A DNA stretch of 64,000 nt from a virus: positions 35,271-99,270 of IMG/VR virus record IMGVR_UViG_3300031851_000004, one strand, 5' to 3'. This document shows, in pieces, positions 50,913-57,650 of this stretch; within the stretch, counting starts at the first letter, position 1, and every line of letters starts with the position of its first letter. The notes below the pieces were generated by a model, which worked only from the letters and a program-made list of their open reading frames with translations, was not told where the DNA came from and ran no database searches. Both the position numbers and the translations under genes were made by a program.

Positions 50913-51310
50913 ATATGTATGCTTATGCTCGTCCACCTCGTAAGAGGAATAGTGATGACGATGTACAAATTGGAGAATGGCGCAAACACAATCGTTTGCA
51001 AGGTTGGATGCAACAATTATGGGAATCTAAAGGATGCCCAAATGCTAATGAAGATGGTGATTTTAATTGCGCTGAATTGCAACTTGCCGAAGAAGACATC
51101 AATGCTCTTGAGGATGACATTCTTACGATGACTATGCCCGAATCTAATGGTTTCTTTTGGGGTAGCGATTCTTTCTTTTGGACAGACGAAGATGGTAAGG
51201 ATTATCCCGAAAATAGTTATTATTATTTAGAGAGAGATTTACAATTCATAACGGATGCGAGAAAAATGCTCGATAAGAAACATAGAATTTTTTATTCGTC
51301 TTGGTATTAA
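50903..51310 (+). CDS. Conserved phage hypothetical protein (MGLDMY family)
   Basis: 135 aa. GLDMYAYARPP, WRKHNRLQGWMQQLWESKG, FNCAELQLAEEDINALEDDI, FFWGSDSFFW, YYLERDLQFITDARKML, YSSWY. The order of these motifs is seen in a widespread small phage family (often with no reliable function). I assign no function. Confidence 0.7.
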   Translation: MGLDMYAYARPPRKRNSDDDVQIGEWRKHNRLQGWMQQLWESKGCPNANEDGDFNCAELQLAEEDINALEDDILTMTMPESNGFFWGSDSFFWTDEDGKDYPENSYYYLERDLQFITDARKMLDKKHRIFYSSWY

Positions 51311-51346
51311 TTTAATTAAATTATTAAAAGTTTTTTAAAATTTTTA

Positions 51347-51375
51347 TTGACAAACAGAAAGGAATATGCGAATAT
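51347..51375 (+). promoter_or_regulatory. Promoter, leaderless
   Basis: TTGACA (51347-51352), 17 bp ending ATGC, GAATAT (51370-51375), 6 nt to the ATG at 51382. Near copy of the promoter at 48994. Confidence 0.7.
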
Positions 51376-51381
51376 ATAATT

Positions 51382-51627
51382 ATGAACACATTAGAAGCAT
51401 TTAAAGATAGCATCAAACAATCAATTGCAAACGCAGAAAAGATTGCAAATTCAATACCCAAAAAGGGTCTTAATATTTATTTAGATAAATCAACTATGGT
51501 CATGCAGACTTTTAGTGATCCAAGTGCATTTGAGTATGCCAAGCAAGCAACTGCTCGTAAGGGGCAATCAAGCATTCTTAGGATGCAAATGGATGGGGCG
51601 GGTAGAACACAGGCAAAAGCATTATAA
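51382..51627 (+). CDS. Hypothetical protein, 81 aa
   Basis: FKDSIKQSIANAEKIANSIP, then a basic Gln/Arg-rich C-terminus (QATARKGQSSILRMQMDG). Single-gene unit followed by a 190-bp gap. Confidence 0.6.
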   Translation: MNTLEAFKDSIKQSIANAEKIANSIPKKGLNIYLDKSTMVMQTFSDPSAFEYAKQATARKGQSSILRMQMDGAGRTQAKAL

Positions 51628-51715
51628 AAGATGCAAAATATCAGTTTAACTATATAAATACTAACTTTTTGCCAATATCACAATAAAATGCTTGACATAT
51701 CATGCAATTTCAGTT

Positions 51716-51802
51716 TTAATTTTTTTTGAATAAAAAAATAATTGCCATACAAATAAAAACTGCTATCGTTAAAAAAATATCCCAAATCATTAAAAAATCC
51801 AT
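51716..51802 (-). CDS. Possible tiny membrane peptide, minus strand, 28 aa
   Basis: In the gap 51628-51817, the minus strand encodes MDFLMIWDIFLTIAVFICMA then IIFLFKKN: one clean membrane segment with a basic end. A TATCTT box lies 6 nt before its ATG on the minus strand but no -35 is evident. Low support. Confidence 0.3.
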   Translation of the reverse strand: MDFLMIWDIFLTIAVFICMAIIFLFKKN

Positions 51803-51817
51803 AAAAACAAGATACAC

Positions 51818-52081
51818 ATGAAACAACCAATATACGATGGCACAAATGAAGATGAGTGCGAATATTATGACAATGTAATTATGGAATTACCAACATACGA
51901 ACAATATATAAAAGATATGTCTTTGGCAGATCAAATAAAATTCTATTTTGATGTTGACATTGACAACTATTTAGGTGATCCTTGGGAAATACTCGCAGAA
52001 TGTGCAGTTGATCCACATTGGTTAGAAGAGTTTAAAGTTAATTTTAAAGAATACTTGCAAGAAAGGGAATACATAAAATGA
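51818..52081 (+). CDS. Hypothetical acidic protein, 87 aa
   Basis: DECEYYDNVIMELPTYEQYI, DIDNYLGDPWEILAECAVDP. Acidic. ATGA overlap with the next gene. Confidence 0.6.
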   Translation: MKQPIYDGTNEDECEYYDNVIMELPTYEQYIKDMSLADQIKFYFDVDIDNYLGDPWEILAECAVDPHWLEEFKVNFKEYLQEREYIK

Positions 52082-52308
52082 AAGAATTAAAAGAAAAATT
52101 AAAAACAAATATCAAATACCATATAGATAGAATAGCTGAAACAGGTTCATCATCATTTTCTACTTGTGATTATAGTGGATGGGATAAAGATATTTGGAGG
52201 CATAGACATTCTATCATGGACAAATTGACTGATGAAGGTTATCGTGTTGAAAGTGCAGTTAATCATGGAGTGCTAGATGTAACAATAACCGCAAATTTAG
52301 AACTATGA
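52078..52308 (+). CDS. Hypothetical protein, 76 aa
   Basis: Helical N-terminus, then SSFSTCDYSGWDKDIWRHRH. ATGA overlaps at both ends. Not recognised. Confidence 0.6.
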   Translation: MKELKEKLKTNIKYHIDRIAETGSSSFSTCDYSGWDKDIWRHRHSIMDKLTDEGYRVESAVNHGVLDVTITANLEL

Positions 52309-52505
52309 GTGGAGTAGTAGATACAGAACAATTAAAATGTCAAATATCTAACTTCTTATATGGCATTACCAATGATGAAAATTATAGTGACGAAGTAATA
52401 TTATCGGATGAAGACATTTCAAAATTAACGGACAGAATAGTTTTTAGAAACACAGAATTAAGAGAAATATTAAATAATGAAAGTAACAAAAATAAGATAT
52501 TTTAA
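52305..52505 (+). CDS. Hypothetical acidic protein, 66 aa
   Basis: Acidic helical protein (VILSDEDISKLTDRIVFRNT). The next gene starts 29 bp before its end. Confidence 0.55.
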   Translation: MSGVVDTEQLKCQISNFLYGITNDENYSDEVILSDEDISKLTDRIVFRNTELREILNNESNKNKIF

Positions 52506-52692
52506 TACATTAAATGGAGTTGGTTACGAATGCCACACAAATATAGATGGAGTAAGAATTTGCAATCATGGAACAGGGGGAGCAACCTTTATTGATGGCG
52601 CATTTAAAGATACAAAAAATTTTAGAGAGTTATCCGAATGGGACTTGGAAGATTTAATTGACCAATACGAAAATAAACTCTTGACACAATAA
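52477..52692 (+). CDS. Hypothetical protein, 71 aa
   Basis: KVTKIRYFNTLNGVGYECHT, IDGVRICNHGTGGATFIDG: beta-rich small domain. The next promoter's -35 (52681) lies in its last codons. Confidence 0.6.
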   Translation: MKVTKIRYFNTLNGVGYECHTNIDGVRICNHGTGGATFIDGAFKDTKNFRELSEWDLEDLIDQYENKLLTQ

Positions 52693-52709
52693 CAAAACTA
52701 CTATAAGGT
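52681..52709 (+). promoter_or_regulatory. Promoter, leaderless type
   Basis: TTGACA (52681-52686), 17 bp, TAAGGT (52704-52709), 7 nt to the ATG at 52717. Confidence 0.7.
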
Positions 52710-52716
52710 TTTAAGT

Positions 52717-52881
52717 ATGAACATAAATTACATATACGAAGACAATACTATCGAAGAAAAATTTTACTACGATAATTTCACAGGCACTTATTTCTTGCAT
52801 GATGAAGAATGGGAAGAACCTATGGAGTTTACAGAAAGCGAGTTAGAGCAAGAAGGAATTTACTTAACAAACAATTCGTAA
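52717..52881 (+). CDS. Small acidic protein, 54 aa
   Basis: MNINYIYEDNTIEEKFYYDN then EEWEEPMEFTESELEQEG: strongly acidic, as in host-takeover or DNA-mimic proteins, though that is inference. Promoter upstream and TAATG overlap with the next gene support it. Confidence 0.65.
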   Translation: MNINYIYEDNTIEEKFYYDNFTGTYFLHDEEWEEPMEFTESELEQEGIYLTNNS

Positions 52882-53216
52882 TGAAGTATAATGATAAAAA
52901 ATTTCTAGGAGCAAAAATAATCAATATACGAGAGATGACTATTGCCGAATATAATGCTCATTATTGGTCTAAGCATGACCCTGTTTATGTTATCGAATTA
53001 GATAATGGAATATCTATTTATCCAAGTAAAGATGCGGAAGGAAATAGTGGTGGAGTGTTCTTCGGTGTTGATGCTAATTCAAATAAATGTTTTACTATGT
53101 CAAATAGGGAAGAAATAGACACATCAAATTTAAGCAATGATGACTTTGGTGCATATATTAGAGGAGAGATTAGTGTTGATGGCAAGAAAATAAAAACCCC
53201 TTTGACCAATGACTGA
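52881..53216 (+). CDS. Hypothetical protein, 111 aa
   Basis: Start at ATG 52881 (MKYNDKKFLGAKIINIREMT) in TAATG overlap; a longer frame from 52809 would lie within the previous gene. MTIAEYNAHYWSKHDPVYVI then LDNGISIYPSKDAEGN resembles small conserved phage proteins of unknown function. Confidence 0.65.
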   Translation: MKYNDKKFLGAKIINIREMTIAEYNAHYWSKHDPVYVIELDNGISIYPSKDAEGNSGGVFFGVDANSNKCFTMSNREEIDTSNLSNDDFGAYIRGEISVDGKKIKTPLTND

Positions 53217-53358
53217 TTTTTTAAATGATGAAGAAAAAATGTATGACTTTGACAGGTTGACTAAAGAAGAGTTTTTATTTAGTTATTCCTATTTAAGTGA
53301 AGAAGAATATAATTTAACAAGAATTGCACAAAAAGTCTTGACAGAGATAAAAAAATAG
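53209..53358 (+). CDS. Small acidic protein, 49 aa
   Basis: ATG at 53209 overlaps the previous stop by 8 bp. DFLNDEEKMYDFDRLTKEEF then SYLSEEEYNLTRIAQK. Its last codons contain the -35 of the next promoter. Confidence 0.6.
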   Translation: MTDFLNDEEKMYDFDRLTKEEFLFSYSYLSEEEYNLTRIAQKVLTEIKK

Positions 53359-53366
53359 ATTAAGAT
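53338..53366 (+). promoter_or_regulatory. Promoter, leaderless; decides between two ATGs
   Basis: TTGACA (53338-53343), 17 bp, TAAGAT (53361-53366). ATG codons lie 0 nt (53367) and 6 nt (53373) downstream; by the 6-nt rule seen elsewhere the second is the true start. Confidence 0.7.
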
Positions 53367-53372
53367 ATGAAC

Positions 53373-53822
53373 ATGAAAGAAATTATAGGAGACGATTACC
53401 CAACTTACGAAGATTCAGTCAACATGACTTTAGCTGAAAGAAAAAATAAACCAAGTCATACTTACATGACAGAAGTAGAGCATGAAGTAAATAAACAAAA
53501 TGTCGAAAGATTAATGATGGAAAATCTTCAACTTAGACATCGCTTGGCTTGCATCAAGGATGATATTGAAATTATTGATAGGCATATTTCGTCTTACAAA
53601 AAGTGTCGCAAATGGTTCAAGCAACCAAGTCTCAATAAAGATGGAAGCATTTATGCTGACGAAGCTATTCATAATCTCACCAACATAGAAATTGCTTGTG
53701 ATTTATCTGACGAATCAGTCGATGATTGGGGTTCTGATATGGCAGAAGAATATAGACAACAACACATAAAACACATGGAAGCAGAAGCTGATTTTTTAAA
53801 TAAATATAAAGCAAAAAAATGA
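53373..53822 (+). CDS. Hypothetical protein, 149 aa
   Basis: Start at ATG 53373 from promoter spacing (53367 would lie upstream of the predicted mRNA 5' end). Long helical segment (MTEVEHEVNKQNVERLMMEN). ATGA overlap with the next gene. Confidence 0.6.
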   Translation: MKEIIGDDYPTYEDSVNMTLAERKNKPSHTYMTEVEHEVNKQNVERLMMENLQLRHRLACIKDDIEIIDRHISSYKKCRKWFKQPSLNKDGSIYADEAIHNLTNIEIACDLSDESVDDWGSDMAEEYRQQHIKHMEAEADFLNKYKAKK

Positions 53823-54037
53823 ATATTGACTACGAGCTTTTAAAAGAACAAAGAGATCACTTGTTATCCATCTTATGGCATGATGACAAAGGGGAAGGTG
53901 TTCATGGACTACTTGACGAAGAAATGGGTTGGGGTATTGTTCATTTACTAGATTCTCTTTTAGACAAAGACTATTACGAACAAAATCTTTCTATGCGAGA
54001 TAAATGTTCCAAGAAGAGGGAGAATCGAACAATTTAA
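53819..54037 (+). CDS. Hypothetical protein, 72 aa
   Basis: Acidic helical (YELLKEQRDHLLSILWHDDK) with WGIVHLLDSLLDKDYY. Not recognised. Confidence 0.6.
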   Translation: MNIDYELLKEQRDHLLSILWHDDKGEGVHGLLDEEMGWGIVHLLDSLLDKDYYEQNLSMRDKCSKKRENRTI

Positions 54038-54041
54038 ATAA

Positions 54042-54557
54042 ATGATCGAAGTAAAAGTCTCAGAACATATTCTTGAAGAAGCTAAAATCCGTAATAAACA
54101 ATTTTTTGAAAAATTTGGTGATAATGGGACTCACAGAAAAAATAAAGAACAAAGGATGACAGGATATATAGCAGAGGCTTGCATCCAAAAAACATTTAGC
54201 ATTTTTAAATATAGCGAATCTATTGATGTTGACTTTACTTTAGATAGTCTTACCATTGACTCTAAAGCCCAAGGTTGTAACTCAAAACCTCTCAATAATT
54301 ATAGCGCAACATTATATGAAGACCAAAAAGAAAGAGACACAAATTATTATATTTTCAGTAGGGTAAAAAAAGACTTTACAATAGCATGGATATGTGGTAT
54401 CATTTCAAAGAAAAAGTTTTTAAAAATAGCTAAATTACAACCGAAGGGTACGATAACAAAAAATTTCACATACGATCAATCAAGATACGAAGTACGATAC
54501 AAAGATTTAGCAGATATAAATATTTTCTTAAATTGGTATCATCAAAACAAAAAATAA
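54042..54557 (+). CDS. PD-(D/E)XK nuclease-like protein
   Basis: 171 aa. GYIAEACIQKTFSIF (helix with Glu), then VDFTLDSLTIDSKAQGCNSK, giving Asp ... Asp-x-Lys, then TNYYIFSRVKKDFTIAWICG. Layout like the 26455 protein and other restriction-like nucleases. Possible host-DNA degradation enzyme. Confidence 0.5.
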   Translation: MIEVKVSEHILEEAKIRNKQFFEKFGDNGTHRKNKEQRMTGYIAEACIQKTFSIFKYSESIDVDFTLDSLTIDSKAQGCNSKPLNNYSATLYEDQKERDTNYYIFSRVKKDFTIAWICGIISKKKFLKIAKLQPKGTITKNFTYDQSRYEVRYKDLADINIFLNWYHQNKK

Positions 54558-54558
54558 A

Positions 54559-54792
54559 ATGAAAAAAGAATATTGTGTTGGGGTTAAAATAATTAATTGT
54601 TTTTATGTCGAGGCAGAAGATCGAGAGGAAGCAGAACAAATAGTGCGCGAGTATGATCCATATAAAACTCTTGATGATTGTGATTTTAGTATCGAATATG
54701 CTGATCCTACAAATGGAGAAATCGCATGGAAGATAAAAGCGGATGAAGTTAATTGGACTGATTTGCACAACAAGCACGACCAATGGAAATAA
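54559..54792 (+). CDS. DpnD/PcfM-like small protein C
   Basis: 77 aa. KEYCVGVKIINCFYVEAEDR then EEAEQIVREYDPYKTLDDCD: beta hairpin, VEAE-DREEAE helix. Same plan as 49300, 49506 and 55709. Confidence 0.65.
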   Translation: MKKEYCVGVKIINCFYVEAEDREEAEQIVREYDPYKTLDDCDFSIEYADPTNGEIAWKIKADEVNWTDLHNKHDQWK

Positions 54793-55064
54793 GTGGTAAA
54801 AATTTAAAGTTTAAATACTTAACTGAAGAAGAAACAAATCAAATGAATAAAAAAGCTATGGAAGGTTTGAAAAAAGAAGAAAGTTTATTAAGCGAAATAT
54901 ACGATACAAAAAAGTCTATTAGGCATCTTGAGATTGAGTTAGATTATGAAGATTCTCGAAAAGGAAATGATTATAAATATATAAAATCGCTAGAAGCACA
55001 GATAGATGAGCAATACATTAAATTAGATAGATTATATGAAATTAACAAAATATCAGAAAGCTAG
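54783..55064 (+). CDS. Coiled-coil protein, 93 aa
   Basis: Charged heptad-rich sequence (KKEESLLSEIYDTKKSIRHL, SLEAQIDEQYIKLDRLYEIN). Overlaps both neighbours (10 and 29 bp). Confidence 0.6.
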   Translation: MEISGKNLKFKYLTEEETNQMNKKAMEGLKKEESLLSEIYDTKKSIRHLEIELDYEDSRKGNDYKYIKSLEAQIDEQYIKLDRLYEINKISES

Positions 55065-55239
55065 ATTGCTTGAACACGAATGGGATATAATCCAATCTAA
55101 AGATGAGGGAAATACATCTTGGATTGCCATTCAACCCGAAGATGGTGAAGTTTACCAAGTTGCACTTGATGTTTTTAACTTGACAGACACAGGAAATGAT
55201 ATTAAGCTACTCGTAATTGGAACACAAAACGAAGGATAA
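55036..55239 (+). CDS. Hypothetical protein, 67 aa
   Basis: LTKYQKARLLEHEWDIIQSK then SWIAIQPEDGEVYQVALDVF. The 'ar-x-l-x-x-x-x-w-x-i-i' helix plus beta strands resemble small host-modifying proteins but no match is claimed. Confidence 0.55.
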   Translation: MKLTKYQKARLLEHEWDIIQSKDEGNTSWIAIQPEDGEVYQVALDVFNLTDTGNDIKLLVIGTQNEG

Positions 55240-55244
55240 TAAAT

Positions 55245-55442
55245 ATGAGAACAACGGAAAGACAAACAAGAGAAACAGAACCAACAATAGATGAAATGAG
55301 GTATGATCTTGCTGAAGCAGAAGCAATGAATATGCCTGTCAGTCAGATTATAGAATTACTTATTGAAGGATTTGAAGGGTTAGATAATATTGCTGACATC
55401 GAAATAAGAGAAGAATGGGAAAAAATCTTTGGGGAAAATTAA
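55245..55442 (+). CDS. Hypothetical acidic protein, 65 aa
   Basis: Acidic helical protein (TIDEMRYDLAEAEAMNMPVS, IADIEIREEWEKIFGEN). A promoter follows. Confidence 0.6.
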   Translation: MRTTERQTRETEPTIDEMRYDLAEAEAMNMPVSQIIELLIEGFEGLDNIADIEIREEWEKIFGEN

Positions 55443-55449
55443 AAAAATC

Positions 55450-55478
55450 TTGACAGGTTTAAATATATTTGCTAAAGT
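55450..55478 (+). promoter_or_regulatory. Promoter, leaderless
   Basis: TTGACA (55450-55455), 17 bp ending TTTGC, TAAAGT (55473-55478), 6 nt to the ATG at 55485. Confidence 0.75.
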
Positions 55479-55484
55479 GCTATT

Positions 55485-55709
55485 ATGAAAGTAGAAAAAA
55501 TTTGGAATATTGAGCCACAAAAAATGTTAGATTACATTCTTGAGGCAGACAAGTCAAATGGAAGAGGTTCAGAGGAATATATGCCTACCTTTTATATTGG
55601 CAAGGATGTGGAGTACATTCGTGAAGTTTATGAAGATTACAATGGTCTTGATAGTCTTACCGAAGTAGAGCAAATAGAGAATGGATATTATAGATTGGAG
55701 ATAGCATAA
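55485..55709 (+). CDS. Hypothetical protein, 74 aa
   Basis: KVEKIWNIEPQKMLDYILEA then FYIGKDVEYIREVYEDYNGL. Leaderless promoter upstream; TAATG overlap with the next gene. Confidence 0.6.
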   Translation: MKVEKIWNIEPQKMLDYILEADKSNGRGSEEYMPTFYIGKDVEYIREVYEDYNGLDSLTEVEQIENGYYRLEIA

Positions 55710-55921
55710 TGAAAAAAGCATATAGAGTGCCATGTTCATGGCAAGTTTATGCCCAAGTAGAAGTTGAAGCAGAATCTTGGGAAGAAGCAATTACTAAAGT
55801 CGAAAGTAATAGTGTTCCATTACCAACAGACCCCAATTATGTAGATGCTTCTCTCGAAGTTGATATGGAAATAATTGAAGAGGAGATGGAAAATCCAAAT
55901 ACTTTTGATTTGGTTGATTAA
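55709..55921 (+). CDS. DpnD/PcfM-like small protein D
   Basis: 70 aa. KKAYRVPCSWQVYAQVEVEA then ESWEEAITKVESN: beta hairpin, VEAESWEEA helix, beta strand ASLEVDMEIIEEE. Same plan as the other three. Confidence 0.65.
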   Translation: MKKAYRVPCSWQVYAQVEVEAESWEEAITKVESNSVPLPTDPNYVDASLEVDMEIIEEEMENPNTFDLVD

Positions 55922-55925
55922 TTAC

Positions 55926-55954
55926 TTGACATATAAAAATATATTTGCTAAAGT
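55926..55954 (+). promoter_or_regulatory. Promoter, leaderless
   Basis: TTGACA (55926-55931), 17 bp ending TTTGC, TAAAGT (55949-55954), 6 nt to the ATG at 55961. Near-identical to the promoter 480 bp upstream. Confidence 0.75.
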
Positions 55955-55960
55955 ACGATT

Positions 55961-56161
55961 ATGAAAGTCACAGAAGAGTTACAAATAATTATTGACGAAG
56001 CAGAAGTCTCTGCTATGGGAGAAAGCACAGATGAAAACAAAAGAGTTTTAGAGGCTTGCAAAAAAGTTCAGAATTGGCTTGACTCTTTCCCCGAATTGTT
56101 AGATAGTATAAGCGAATTACATTCTCAATCATTAGAGAAAACAAAAATAAACAAAATATAA
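55961..56161 (+). CDS. Hypothetical protein, 66 aa
   Basis: Helical acidic protein (TEELQIIIDEAEVSAMGEST). Own leaderless promoter. Not recognised. Confidence 0.6.
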   Translation: MKVTEELQIIIDEAEVSAMGESTDENKRVLEACKKVQNWLDSFPELLDSISELHSQSLEKTKINKI

Positions 56162-56174
56162 AAAGCGAAAAGTT

Positions 56175-56840
56175 ATGAAAAATTATTTCACAGATGTAAG
56201 AGTAGAGCATAAAGGTATAGGTCATTATCCAATTAGATGGAATCGTTGGAGTCCCGACTCAATCATATTTAAGAGTAATAGATTAGTTAAGAAAGTTATG
56301 CCCGAAGATAATATTCTTAGTTATAAAAGTAAAAGTGATCGCAATATAAAAACTTGCGAGAAGTTAGATTGCACAATTCTTTCTCAAAATAGCTATAATG
56401 GTACACCCCATACATATCGTTCTCACGACAAATATAGTGCAGTTCATGTTCAATTAAAAAATACAAATGATGAGTTTGTCGGAGCAAATGTTGACTTTAT
56501 TGATATGAGGGCAGAAATGAATGTCGATAGTTGTGGAAACCAATTAGGTTGCGTCGATATTCTTACTTATATAAATAGTATGCACAATCCTCGTAGTCAT
56601 CATTATTGCCAAAAAACTCAACAATGGGTAAAAGACCCTAATTCAAAACCTGCTCCTCTTGAAGAAGGTTATCGCATGGCGTATGGTGGACAAGGTGAAG
56701 GAAATATGTTGAGCATGAATGATTGGGATGAGTATCTTGATATATGCAAAGCAATTAGAATGTTTTTATATGAAGTTATAGTTCCCGCAAAAAAAGGTGA
56801 ATTTGATTACGATCAACTAGAAGAATTAATGGTAGCATGA
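56175..56840 (+). CDS. Hypothetical protein, 221 aa
   Basis: One of the larger proteins of the small-gene region. Beta-rich with His, Trp, Arg (GHYPIRWNRWSPDSIIFKSN) and Ser/Asn loops; no enzyme motif recognised. The leader AAAAAGCGAAAAGTT resembles the GAAAGC element before rIIA and rIIB. ATGA overlap with the next gene. Confidence 0.6.
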   Translation: MKNYFTDVRVEHKGIGHYPIRWNRWSPDSIIFKSNRLVKKVMPEDNILSYKSKSDRNIKTCEKLDCTILSQNSYNGTPHTYRSHDKYSAVHVQLKNTNDEFVGANVDFIDMRAEMNVDSCGNQLGCVDILTYINSMHNPRSHHYCQKTQQWVKDPNSKPAPLEEGYRMAYGGQGEGNMLSMNDWDEYLDICKAIRMFLYEVIVPAKKGEFDYDQLEELMVA

Positions 56841-57187
56841 TTCGATGCTTTATAGATAAATATTCATTACTATGTGCTAGTGATGAGAGTAGTATTAAAA
56901 ATGCAATAGATAAAAAAATGAAAGAAACAAATAAAGAAGATGATTCGCTAGAAGAAACTACATTAAAAGGAATTATTAGTTCTTGCGAGAATTTGCTTGA
57001 CGATCTTGAGGAAGGTGCTAATATCGAAGAGAAAGATATGCAAGATTTAGTTTATGCAGATAATGTTTTACTAGACATTCAACAAAGGCTTGCATCAAGT
57101 TTTTCTCCAACTAATATTGAATGTGGACATTACCCTGTAATGATTGATAGAGTTTATTCGGATGACGAACATGGAAATAGTTTATGA
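56837..57187 (+). CDS. Hypothetical acidic protein, 116 aa
   Basis: Helical, acidic (KETNKEDDSLEETTLKGIIS, LDDLEEGANIEEKDMQDL). ATGA overlaps on both sides. Confidence 0.6.
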   Translation: MIRCFIDKYSLLCASDESSIKNAIDKKMKETNKEDDSLEETTLKGIISSCENLLDDLEEGANIEEKDMQDLVYADNVLLDIQQRLASSFSPTNIECGHYPVMIDRVYSDDEHGNSL

Positions 57188-57369
57188 CAAATGAAGATAT
57201 AGAATTTATAATTAAACAAACTTTAATTGAGGCGTCTTTGCATCACGAAGAAGATAGTAGGCAAAGGTATTATAATGGAATACTTGAATTAGTTAATCAG
57301 TATAAATCTCTCCAACATATGATGAGGCAGATAATGGATGCTAGGTATAATAGCAGACCAAACGAGTAA
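57184..57369 (+). CDS. Hypothetical protein, 61 aa
   Basis: Helical (EDIEFIIKQTLIEASLHHEE). ATGA overlap with the previous gene. Confidence 0.6.
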   Translation: MTNEDIEFIIKQTLIEASLHHEEDSRQRYYNGILELVNQYKSLQHMMRQIMDARYNSRPNE

Positions 57370-57381
57370 AAAAAGATTCAC

Positions 57382-57591
57382 GTGAAATATCATATTTCTC
57401 ACAAAAAAAATAGAAACGAAGAATTTATAGTCTTTACATCTAAATTAAAAATGTTAGAGTATTTAAATGAGAACAAAAGTAAATTAAACAAACTTGAAAA
57501 TGTTTATCTCCATTTTGATCAAATTAAAATTTCATTAAGTTCATCATCATGGAGAATAAAAAATAAAAAAAAGATTGACAAACAAAATTAG
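57382..57591 (+). CDS. Hypothetical basic protein, 69 aa, GTG start
   Basis: GTG at 57382. Basic (YHISHKKNRNEEFIVFTSKL) with many Lys. Its 3' end overlaps the rIIA promoter -35. Confidence 0.55.
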   Translation: MKYHISHKKNRNEEFIVFTSKLKMLEYLNENKSKLNKLENVYLHFDQIKISLSSSSWRIKNKKKIDKQN

Positions 57592-57603
57592 TTATAGTAA
57601 GGT
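57575..57603 (+). promoter_or_regulatory. Promoter of rIIA gene, with leader
   Basis: TTGACA (57575-57580), 17 bp, TAAGGT (57598-57603). The mRNA would carry about 41 nt of leader including GAAAGC (57639-57644) 6 nt before the ATG at 57651. Confidence 0.65.
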
Positions 57604-57650
57604 ATGGGCATAGTTTAAATCTTATCACATAAAAAAAAGAAAGCGAAAAA

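Noticed and set aside
51691-51720. TTGACA in the 51.63-51.82 kb gap as a promoter
   Set aside because: No TAnnnT box at 16-18 bp followed by a nearby start codon; the gap otherwise shows only the weak minus-strand membrane peptide.
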